From the NCBI GenBank assembly GCA_022710585.1, contig JAKLGV010000009.1, positions 1-64,000 of the forward strand: 64,000 nt of DNA. The letters are read 5' to 3'. The translations under genes were made by a program, and so were the position numbers. Positions 37,832-44,953 of the stretch are shown in pieces. The notes beneath the pieces are model-generated. The model saw nothing but the letters and a program-made list of their open reading frames with translations, made no database searches and was not told the origin of the DNA. Each line of letters begins with the position of its first letter. Position 1 is the first letter of the stretch. Origin of the DNA: Deltaproteobacteria bacterium. GTDB lineage: Bacteria; Desulfobacterota; Syntrophia; Syntrophales; Smithellaceae.

Positions 37832-38986
37832 TTAATGCATCAAGTATTCGCACAAATGTTTAATTCTTTGAAAGACAACATCTTTCCCATAATGATTTTT
37901 AAGGGCTTTCCTGTTTGCCAGGACTTCATTATTGGATAAAGGTTGTAAAGTTTGAGGTTTTGTGAGGTCAAAGTCTTCATTAAGTTTGAAATAAATAATA
38001 CCCAACCTCTTTAGAAATTGGGCAACAGGATTTGACTCCTGTAAGTACAGTCTCATGCCCAACCATATTAATAAAACTATATTGCCCAGTGCCTGCTGCC
38101 GATTATGGTTCATAATGGCCACAGAGCATTTTTTCAGGATTTCGGTGTATTCATTTAGCGGAAGAAATTCTGCCATGGGAACAAATTGGTCTCCCAGAAT
38201 CGTTTTACCTTTTATGGCGATTATTTTTTTATATGCTTCATCTCCATAACTGAGTGGGGTATAAACTTTTATGTCCGCCCTATATAAATGCAAATCTTTC
38301 AATAATGGAAATGCGTCCAGATGATTGTTTGTCCAAGAACTTGAATTTCCCAACAAAATATGTTGTCCCTGATTATAGGGTTCCAAGTTTATCGGAACCA
38401 AGTTTTCCAAGTAATCGTAATTGAATGGAACGTGTTTTGCCTTTGATCCGGAAAGCATTTTAAATAAATTAAAATCTTCATCAATGATCATGGAACATGA
38501 TTTAACTTTATTCATGGCCGATTTAAAAAGTTGCTTATGCCCCATTTCTATTCCTGTAGTCTTATGAATAGTTCTCTTTAAAAAATCTGTTAATAATCCC
38601 AAACTATGATTATTTCGAAACACTTTTTTCGTTTCCGGTTGAAGCAAACAAGAATTAAGTTCGTCATATGTACCATAAAGGTCGTAACCCGTACACATCC
38701 AATGAAAATGAATGTCATCACCAAATTTGATAATTGCTTCTGCGGCTTGTTTAGTCATGCCGTGAATAATCACTGCTTTAATTTTAGTTTTATCAAAGAA
38801 TGACAAAAATTCATTTGTTCCACACGGAGCATACTTAATCTGACTGATGTTTCTGATGTATTTGATATTATGATCATGTGTCTCATTAGAGAGAAGATAG
38901 ATATTTTGATTTGGTGCAACAGTATTGAAAATTTCGATCACAAAGTCTGTAAAAACAAGATCATCCTGTATGAGGTGTAAAAGCAT
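37832..38986 (-). CDS. GT56-like TDP-Fuc4NAc transferase (WecF-like)
   Basis: 384 residues resembling the 4-acetamido-4,6-dideoxygalactose transferase family (GT56, WecF). Evidence: an N-terminal MLLHLIQDDLVFTDF, ILLGNSSSWTNNHLDAF, VYTPLSYGDEAYKK and AIMNHNRQQALGNIVLLIWLG. This fits the aminotransferase and acetyltransferase upstream, which could make dTDP-Fuc4NAc or an isomer. The gene is noticeably AT-rich. Confidence 0.78.
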   Translation of the reverse strand: MLLHLIQDDLVFTDFVIEIFNTVAPNQNIYLLSNETHDHNIKYIRNISQIKYAPCGTNEFLSFFDKTKIKAVIIHGMTKQAAEAIIKFGDDIHFHWMCTGYDLYGTYDELNSCLLQPETKKVFRNNHSLGLLTDFLKRTIHKTTGIEMGHKQLFKSAMNKVKSCSMIIDEDFNLFKMLSGSKAKHVPFNYDYLENLVPINLEPYNQGQHILLGNSSSWTNNHLDAFPLLKDLHLYRADIKVYTPLSYGDEAYKKIIAIKGKTILGDQFVPMAEFLPLNEYTEILKKCSVAIMNHNRQQALGNIVLLIWLGMRLYLQESNPVAQFLKRLGIIYFKLNEDFDLTKPQTLQPLSNNEVLANRKALKNHYGKDVVFQRIKHLCEYLMH

Positions 38987-38994
38987 AATTCTAT

Positions 38995-40452
38995 CTATGG
39001 GTTTCCTTGATTCAAAAGTGTTTTTTGAAAATCTTTGGCCAGTATTAATGAATCTGCATATATGGATTTACGACCGATGAATACGATTAATCCATAAACT
39101 GTTACACCGACGATGCATTGCAGTATGATTAACAACCAGTCATTTAGATAATTGATCTTTAAAACCATCCATACAGTGCTGCCGGTTAAAAGGCTTACTA
39201 AAAAAATGGGAAGCAAATCTTTCCCCTGTTCCAACCATTTATAATGAAGAAGCTTATTTGAATAATATCCATTAATACCGTAACAAAGAATCGATAAAAT
39301 GAGAAAACCCCAGACAATGGCCATAACGCCGTACCGATATGTCACACTAAGTAAAATAACCGTCAATATTTTTTTTGCAATTTCTAATTTAAAAAATAAA
39401 TCACTTCGTCCTAGTGCCATAAGTACATTCAAATGCATGGCATGTAAAGGATGTAGCAGTCCTGAAAAACAGAGAATCTGTAAATAAGGGACACATGGCA
39501 GCCATTTTTCGGTCAGCAGAAATCTTACCAATGGTTCGGATGCAGCAGCTAGACAGATCATAAAAGGAAAGTGGACCACTGCCAGTGCTCGTAGAGACTT
39601 GCGGAAAGTGGCCTTAAGAAGACATTCATTATCCTGCAACCTGGAAAAAAAAGGTAATGTAAATCGGCCGACAATTCCTCCTATGACGTTTGCCGGCATT
39701 TGGCTGATGCTGGATGCTCGTGAAAAAAATCCCAAATCTGCGGGTCTATATAATCGACCAATAACAATTGAATACATATTGAGGAATAGAGTATTAAGTA
39801 AATCAGATGCAAGCAAACTGGAGCTGAACGGCCAGAGTGATTTTATGCATGACCATCGGAAACGACCGACAGGCCGCCATGAATAAACAGACCAAACAAG
39901 AACAACATTCATTATACTGCTGGAAAGGTTAAGCCCAACCAAGCTCCAGACACCAAAACCTTGAAAAGCCATAAAAATACCCACTGTTCCGGAAAATAAG
40001 TTTACTATCGTACTGATGATAGCTTGTTTCTTGAAATCTAGATTTCTGGTTAGCAGGGCGTTTTGAACTATAACGAAAGATGAAAAGAATATCTGTAAAG
40101 ATGAAACACAGAGAATCATCGTCAGTAATGGTTGTTTGAAAAATATTGCCACGAGAGGCGATAAAACACACAAGAAAATCATTAAAATTAGTCCGGCAAC
40201 GATGTTAAGAATGAAGACAGACGTTTCTTCGTCTATACTGATTTCCTTTCGTTGAATTAAACCATAACTAAAACCAGCATCGGCAAAGGCCGTCGCCAAT
40301 GCAAAAAAAATCGCCAGCATCGCCATTAATCCGTACTCAGCCGGCAATAAAAGACGTGCGATGATTATAGAAATGCCAAATTGTATAATTTGAGGAATGA
40401 GGCGATGGACCGCAGACCACATAAAGCTGTTTATTAAAAATTGTCTAGTCAT
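38995..40452 (-). CDS. Wzx-like polysaccharide flippase
   Basis: 485-residue MOP-superfamily membrane protein of the MviM/Polysacc_synt_3 type with about 12-14 hydrophobic segments. It begins LINSFMWSAVHRLIPQIIQFG and includes LLLPAEYGLMAMLAIFFALATAFADAGFSYGLIQRKE, quoted in parts and typical of WzxC-like transporters. It would flip undecaprenyl-linked repeat units. No Wzy polymerase or Wzz was recognised in the window. Confidence 0.88.
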   Translation of the reverse strand: MTRQFLINSFMWSAVHRLIPQIIQFGISIIIARLLLPAEYGLMAMLAIFFALATAFADAGFSYGLIQRKEISIDEETSVFILNIVAGLILMIFLCVLSPLVAIFFKQPLLTMILCVSSLQIFFSSFVIVQNALLTRNLDFKKQAIISTIVNLFSGTVGIFMAFQGFGVWSLVGLNLSSSIMNVVLVWSVYSWRPVGRFRWSCIKSLWPFSSSLLASDLLNTLFLNMYSIVIGRLYRPADLGFFSRASSISQMPANVIGGIVGRFTLPFFSRLQDNECLLKATFRKSLRALAVVHFPFMICLAAASEPLVRFLLTEKWLPCVPYLQILCFSGLLHPLHAMHLNVLMALGRSDLFFKLEIAKKILTVILLSVTYRYGVMAIVWGFLILSILCYGINGYYSNKLLHYKWLEQGKDLLPIFLVSLLTGSTVWMVLKINYLNDWLLIILQCIVGVTVYGLIVFIGRKSIYADSLILAKDFQKTLLNQGNP

Positions 40453-40465
40453 GAATAAATTTATT

Positions 40466-41677
40466 TTAAGAAATATCCATCAATTTGTTCTTTATGAAAG
40501 AAGAGTTATCTATGGCAACTCTTATAATGGAACAAATAGTCTTGATTTGTGTATCATCGATGGAAGTTCCGGTGGGCATAACAAGAACACGGTGTGCAAC
40601 CCTGTCAGTTTCTTCAAGGAGAAGACCCGCATGAGGAAAGTAAGCATTATAAGGCGCCATACAATGACATCCCGGATAAAAGTAGCGCCTTGCCAGCACA
40701 TTTTCGGAGTGGAGCACTTTCAGAATATCATCACGATTCAAACCTGCTTTTGTCTCATCAATTTCCAGAACGATATACTGATAATTTTGTTTTTCATTCT
40801 TATTATAGGGAAGAAGACTAATTCCCGGAATGTTTCTAAGCTCAGCCTTGTAGCATTCATAATTATTGCAATTTACAGCAACGATGTCCTCAAAGCCTTC
40901 CAGATTGGTCAGTCCCATTGCGGCGCATACTTCTGTTATTTTCCCGTTGGTTCCGATATAAATGACATTGTCATATCCGGCAAATCCGAAGTTTTTCATT
41001 AATCTTATTTTCTCAGCCAGAGCATCATTATTAGTTAAAACCGCTCCGCCCTCAAATGTATTGAAACATTTTGTTGCATGAAAGCTGAAGACTTCCGCAC
41101 TGCCGAAATTACCGATCATTTTACCATTATATGAACATCCAAAAGCATGTGCGGCATCAAAAATCAGTTTCAGCTTGTACTTCAAAGCAAGGCTTTCCAA
41201 TGTTGTGATATCGCATGGGCGGCCCCAGGTATGCACTCCCAGGATGCCAGTTGTGCGGGGAGTGATCATCTTTTCGATTTTATTTACATCTATAAGATGA
41301 GTACGTGAATCAATGTCGCAGAACACTGGTGTAATTTCCTGCCACTGCAGTGAATGAGCTGTCGCAATAAAGGTAAAGGATGGAACAATAACCTCACCTT
41401 TTAATTCCAACGCCCGAATGACGATTTCAAGGGCGATTGTTCCATTACACATGGCAATACAATGTTTTGCACCGGTATATTCGGAGATTTTTTTTTCAAA
41501 TGCCGTTACGTAAGGTCCATCATTAGTAAGCCATTTTCTATCGAGCATGTCATTGATAAGCTGAAGAAAGTGTTGCCGGTTGCCGATGTTGGGTCGTCCG
41601 ACGTGGAGAGGTTCTTTAAAAGAAGGCGCATTGCCCCAAATTGCCAGATCATGAATTGCTTTCTTCTGTGTTCCCAT
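40466..41677 (-). CDS. DegT/DnrJ/EryC1 sugar aminotransferase
   Basis: 403-residue PLP enzyme. Motifs: VPSFTFIATAHSL, GVHTWGRPCDI, LIFDAAHAFG (cofactor-binding Asp/Ala-His) and the Schiff-base Lys in FSFHATKCFNTFEGG. It aminates a keto sugar nucleotide, probably a dTDP-4-keto or 3-keto-6-deoxyhexose (WecE/FdtB-like). AGAGGGA precedes the ATG. Its first 29 bases overlap the upstream acetyltransferase gene, so the two are coupled. Confidence 0.88.
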   Translation of the reverse strand: MGTQKKAIHDLAIWGNAPSFKEPLHVGRPNIGNRQHFLQLINDMLDRKWLTNDGPYVTAFEKKISEYTGAKHCIAMCNGTIALEIVIRALELKGEVIVPSFTFIATAHSLQWQEITPVFCDIDSRTHLIDVNKIEKMITPRTTGILGVHTWGRPCDITTLESLALKYKLKLIFDAAHAFGCSYNGKMIGNFGSAEVFSFHATKCFNTFEGGAVLTNNDALAEKIRLMKNFGFAGYDNVIYIGTNGKITEVCAAMGLTNLEGFEDIVAVNCNNYECYKAELRNIPGISLLPYNKNEKQNYQYIVLEIDETKAGLNRDDILKVLHSENVLARRYFYPGCHCMAPYNAYFPHAGLLLEETDRVAHRVLVMPTGTSIDDTQIKTICSIIRVAIDNSSFIKNKLMDIS

Positions 41678-42269
41678 AATTCCCTCTCTCCTTTACGGGT
41701 ATGTAATTTCCGTGTGAATCATATAATTTATGACATAATTGAGTTTCCAGCTCCAAGATACGTTTTCGTGGTCTCTCTCGCACAGGTTTAGCGGGTGAGC
41801 CAACATAAATTGTCCACGGTTTGCAGTCTTGTGTAATCAGCGAATTTGCGCCAATAGCTACACCTTCGCCTATTGTAACGCCTGGGAGAATAACGGAATT
41901 TGCACCGATGATAGCATGCTTTTTAATGTAAACGAAAGAGCGATTTGGTATGCGATATGGGTGGGGTACGGCTGGATTTGTCATGTATGAACCCGAGTAG
42001 TCTTCATTACCCGTGTATATTCTGACACCGCCGGAAAGTCCCGAAAAGTCCTCCATGACAAGTTCGCCACCGCCTGTGACGGATGTAAATGACGCTATAT
42101 GAACAAAGCTACCTATGCTGATTTTTCCCCCACCCATGATAAATACAAAATCATCAATAATGACTGAATCACCGATAGATATTGATCCGGGAGATGTAAT
42201 CTTTGCCTGTGGCCAAATCATAACATCTTTGCCCACTTTCATTAATCCAATATTGTATGCTTGATTCAT
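41649..42269 (-). CDS. Hexapeptide-repeat sugar acyltransferase
   Basis: 206 residues of left-handed beta-helix repeats: ISIGDSVIIDDFVFI, ISIGSFVHIASFTSV, and AIIGANSVILPGVTIGEGVAIG. It likely N-acetylates the amino sugar made by the overlapping aminotransferase, as FdtC/QdtC/WecD-type partners do. First gene after the regulator in the operon. Confidence 0.87.
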   Translation of the reverse strand: MNQAYNIGLMKVGKDVMIWPQAKITSPGSISIGDSVIIDDFVFIMGGGKISIGSFVHIASFTSVTGGGELVMEDFSGLSGGVRIYTGNEDYSGSYMTNPAVPHPYRIPNRSFVYIKKHAIIGANSVILPGVTIGEGVAIGANSLITQDCKPWTIYVGSPAKPVRERPRKRILELETQLCHKLYDSHGNYIPVKERGNYGNTEESNS

Positions 42270-42364
42270 TTTTCTTAACTTTTAAAATTTTGCATTTATT
42301 GAATTATTCTTAATTCAGCTTCGCCCCGTGAGTTACATTGCGGGAATGTTACCCAAGAGGAAAA

Positions 42365-42394
42365 TGTATAAAATCAATATTTTAACGCAGACAA
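42365..42394 (-). promoter_or_regulatory. Candidate promoter of the polysaccharide operon
   Basis: On the minus strand TTGTCT (42394-42389) and TATACA (42370-42365) lie 18 bases apart, between the regulator's stop and the acyltransferase start. The match is moderate and the resulting leader would be about 88 bases. Confidence 0.33.
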
Positions 42395-42401
42395 CGAATT
42401 A

Positions 42402-42953
42402 TTATTTCTTCGCCTGCCGCTGCCAGACCAGAAAATTAGGGCGGTTTTCCAGCTTCGGGATAAAATCTTTAAACTCTTCTCTGGTCATGACCAGAGAACG
42501 GATCTTGCGTTTGATATATCGTTCAGTTTTTCTGCTCAAGTCATTCAGATGATACTGGTCAATGTTTCCCACCAGCACTAAATCAATAATTCCGTTGTCT
42601 TTTCCTTCAGCGTAGTCATCGATGATATAGGCTTTTTCCAGGTCTCCCAGCCGGATCAGGATGCTGTCGACAACCTGATCCAGCCCGATGACTTTGCTGA
42701 CCATGGATTTCAATTCCGGGAAGAGGGGATGATCGTTATTGGCTGAGTAAAAAACATTGCGACCTTCTTTTTCAGATGTAAGCAGTTTTGTTTTGGTCAG
42801 TTGGTTCAGTTCTTCCCGGACGGCGTTGGAAGATACATTAAGATCCTTTGATAATTCGCGCAGATAGGACTTTGTGCCGGGATTAAAGAAAAAGCGCGTC
42901 AGCAGGCTGATTCTTGTTTTTGAGGAAATTAGTCCCGCAAAAAGGTCTGTCAT
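42402..42953 (-). CDS. Winged-helix regulator with nucleotidyltransferase-like domain
   Basis: 183 residues. The N-terminus (1-75) is an ArsR/MarR-type winged helix (SYLRELSKDLNVSSNAVREELNQL, then LLTSEKEGRNVFYSAN). The C-terminus (about 100-165) resembles the MNT/nucleotidyltransferase fold (YIIDDYAEGKDNGIIDLVLVGNID), but the GSxxRG catalytic loop is altered. It heads the polysaccharide cluster, and a perfect palindrome overlaps its promoter, suggesting autoregulation. The DNA-binding role is likely; a signal-sensing or NTP-binding role of the second domain is inference. Confidence 0.82.
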   Translation of the reverse strand: MTDLFAGLISSKTRISLLTRFFFNPGTKSYLRELSKDLNVSSNAVREELNQLTKTKLLTSEKEGRNVFYSANNDHPLFPELKSMVSKVIGLDQVVDSILIRLGDLEKAYIIDDYAEGKDNGIIDLVLVGNIDQYHLNDLSRKTERYIKRKIRSLVMTREEFKDFIPKLENRPNFLVWQRQAKK

Positions 42954-42963
42954 AACTTATCCT

Positions 42964-42988
42964 TTATGAGTAGTTAATCTACTCATAA
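42964..42988. promoter_or_regulatory. Perfect palindromic operator at the regulator promoter
   Basis: TTATGAGTAG (42964-42973) and CTACTCATAA (42979-42988) form a perfect 10-base inverted repeat around five bases, about 11 bases upstream of the regulator's ATG. Its distal arm overlaps the likely -10 hexamer. The symmetry suits a dimeric winged-helix protein, most simply the one it precedes. Confidence 0.8.
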
Positions 42989-43009
42989 CACATTTGTGAT
43001 AATTGTCAA
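42982..43009 (-). promoter_or_regulatory. Sigma-70 promoter of the winged-helix regulator
   Basis: On the minus strand a consensus TTGACA (43009-43004) is followed after 16 bases by TATGAG (42987-42982), which lies inside the palindrome. Repressor binding there would block the promoter. Confidence 0.6.
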
Positions 43010-43072
43010 TATTTTTTTCGGATACGAGACAGTCGGATTAAAATGTAAAGGAAAAATTTCAGATGAAGGGCG

Positions 43073-43957
43073 TCAATCCCTTCTTTCGCGTCTGTCGTAA
43101 TGGAGCTGAGCGATCTGTTCAGAGACAAGACCCACCATAAAGATTAAGACAGCCATGCTGATAAGCATGGCGGAAGTCGGGCCATATCGCACATCCAGGA
43201 AGAAGATTTTATAAAGACCATAGAGCAATCCGATAAGAAAAACAGAAAAGCTTACAGGGAGAAACACCCGCAAAGGCGAGAAAAGCGTGGCTATCTTGAC
43301 GATGATTAAAAAGAAGCGTGAGCCGTCGCGCAGCAGTCTTATTTTGCTCTTTCCCGTGCGGCGGTTTGTTTTGATCGGCACATAGGCGAGGCTGAATCCG
43401 GAGCGCAGCACGGCCATCGTAATTGTGGTCGGATAGGAAAAAGTATTGGGCAATAGCGAAACAAACTGGCGGGCAATCACCGCTTTAATCGCCCGGAAGC
43501 CGGATGTTAAATCCTGTATTTTTTTATTGCAGATGTAAGACGCGAAAAGATTGTATACCCCGTTGGCAATGTCGCGGTGAAGATACGATTCAGAATCCCC
43601 GGTGCGCGCTCCCACAACCATGTCAAACTGTCCGATCTTGTCCAGCAGTTGAGGAATGTATTCCGGATTATGTTGACCGTCGCCGTCCATCATCACCAGA
43701 ACATCGCCTTTTGCGTTACGGATTCCTGTCTTCACCGCGGCGCCGTTGCCGATGTTATAGGGGTGAGAGATCACCACCGCGCCGGCATTGTGCGCTTTTT
43801 CATACGTATCATCTCTTGATCCGTCGTCAATCACCAGAATCTCGTATGATCGCTTCAGTGTGCCCATGATTTTATGAATACTACCGATGACATCGGTAAT
43901 AATTCTGCCTTCATTATACGTCGGTATAATAATGCTGACTTCGGGTTGATGGTTCAT
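43073..43957 (-). CDS. DPM1/GtrB-like glycosyltransferase family 2
   Basis: 294 residues. The GT-A domain has IIIPTYNEGRIITDVI, EILVIDDGSRDDT, GNGAAVKTGIRNAKGDVLVMMDGDGQHNPEY and LTSGFRAIK. Two C-terminal membrane helices (about 215-240 and 255-280) follow. This layout is that of polyprenyl-phosphate hexose synthases. Such an enzyme would make the lipid-linked donor used by GT-C proteins such as the one at 27.6 kb; that link is inference. Confidence 0.88.
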   Translation of the reverse strand: MNHQPEVSIIIPTYNEGRIITDVIGSIHKIMGTLKRSYEILVIDDGSRDDTYEKAHNAGAVVISHPYNIGNGAAVKTGIRNAKGDVLVMMDGDGQHNPEYIPQLLDKIGQFDMVVGARTGDSESYLHRDIANGVYNLFASYICNKKIQDLTSGFRAIKAVIARQFVSLLPNTFSYPTTITMAVLRSGFSLAYVPIKTNRRTGKSKIRLLRDGSRFFLIIVKIATLFSPLRVFLPVSFSVFLIGLLYGLYKIFFLDVRYGPTSAMLISMAVLIFMVGLVSEQIAQLHYDRRERRD

Positions 43958-44116
43958 TGGACATCCTTTCTTTGAGAAAAACGTACTATTTTTTATTTGA
44001 TTTGTCCAAAAATATTTAGCCGCAAAGTCATTTTATAAATTAATATTCTGTTGAATTTACTTGATATTAAGTTTCCCCGGTAATATTATGAAACATCTTT
44101 ATAGTATTGCAGAAAT

Positions 44117-44262
44117 CGGGATGAGCTCCCGAGCAAGCCATCTGAAAAATCGGATGTAGGGTACGTTCCCCGAACGCGCCGTTTATGAGACAGGATGGGG
44201 TTCGCACCCGGATAAACCGTGTGTAATGAATGTAGGGCGCGATCCCCGAGCGCGCCGGTTGG
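44117..44262. repeat. Intergenic repeat cluster with two direct copies
   Basis: The 353-base gap between the GT2 and the sigma-factor start holds two 26-base copies, at 44155-44180 and 44231-44256, that agree at 22 positions and begin TGTAGGG and end CGCGCC. The second contains a GGCGCG/CGCGCC hairpin; CGGG/CCCG pairs occur nearby. The look is that of a dispersed palindromic repeat family. The AT-rich part 43958-44110 holds no other recognised feature apart from likely promoters. Confidence 0.65.
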
Positions 44263-44310
44263 TGCTTGAAAATATTAACTGTTATAAAAAAGATCCTAAA
44301 AAAGGTATCC

Positions 44311-44865
44311 GTGGATCAAAAAACCGAAGCTGAAATCGTTATCAGGGTTTTAAAGGGAGACAGGCAGGCGTACGCGCTGCTTGTCGACGAATACAAAAAT
44401 CCCATTTACAATTTGGCTTACCGGATGACCAATAATTTGCACGATGCCGAAGACCTGGCGCAGGAAACCTTTATCCGCGCCTATCAGAACCTCTCCCGAT
44501 ATGACCAGAACAGAATATTCTTCACCTGGCTTTATACCATCGGCATCAATCTCATCCGCAACCATTTGAAAAAAAATGACCGGCGTAGCGAGCCCTTGAC
44601 GGATGCGCATATCGCGTCCGCCTCCCGGGCGCGGGAAAAACAAACCACAGAAGAAAATATTCCGGCCGAAGAAAAAATGCTGCAACTTGAAAAATCGCTG
44701 CAAAAACTGCCTGTCGATTTGCGCGAAGCAATCGTTTTGAAATATTATCAGGGGCTTACCTTTGAAGAAGTATCCGTCATCACGGGCGATTCGCAAAGCG
44801 CTGTGAAGATGCGCGTTTATCGGGGTTTGGAGAAATTAAAGAAAATGCTGGAATATGTTGAATAG
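44311..44865 (+). CDS. ECF-type RNA polymerase sigma factor
   Basis: About 184 residues from the GTG at 44311, which has AAAGG six bases upstream; an open TTG at 44266 lies inside the repeat and is less likely. Region 2 (about 20-90) has NLAYRMTNNLHDAEDLAQETFIRAY in two parts; region 4 (about 125-180) has LPVDLREAIVLKYYQGLTFEEV and an HTH. Sigma-E type. Its usual anti-sigma partner would follow immediately, but a repeat-protein gene and a broken copy of this gene's 3' end intervene before an anti-sigma-like gene at 47.4 kb. Confidence 0.92.
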   Translation: MDQKTEAEIVIRVLKGDRQAYALLVDEYKNPIYNLAYRMTNNLHDAEDLAQETFIRAYQNLSRYDQNRIFFTWLYTIGINLIRNHLKKNDRRSEPLTDAHIASASRAREKQTTEENIPAEEKMLQLEKSLQKLPVDLREAIVLKYYQGLTFEEVSVITGDSQSAVKMRVYRGLEKLKKMLEYVE

Positions 44866-44874
44866 AATTGCTCT

Positions 44875-44903
44875 TTGACATATATTATACAAGGTGTCAT
44901 AAA
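44875..44903 (+). promoter_or_regulatory. Sigma-70 promoter of the repeat-protein gene
   Basis: A perfect TTGACA at 44875-44880 is followed after 17 bases by CATAAA at 44898-44903. It would give the exported repeat protein its own transcript. Confidence 0.6.
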
Positions 44904-44953
44904 AGTACATCAACCATAAAGAATGCTCAATAACAATGAAGGAGGAATCCCTT

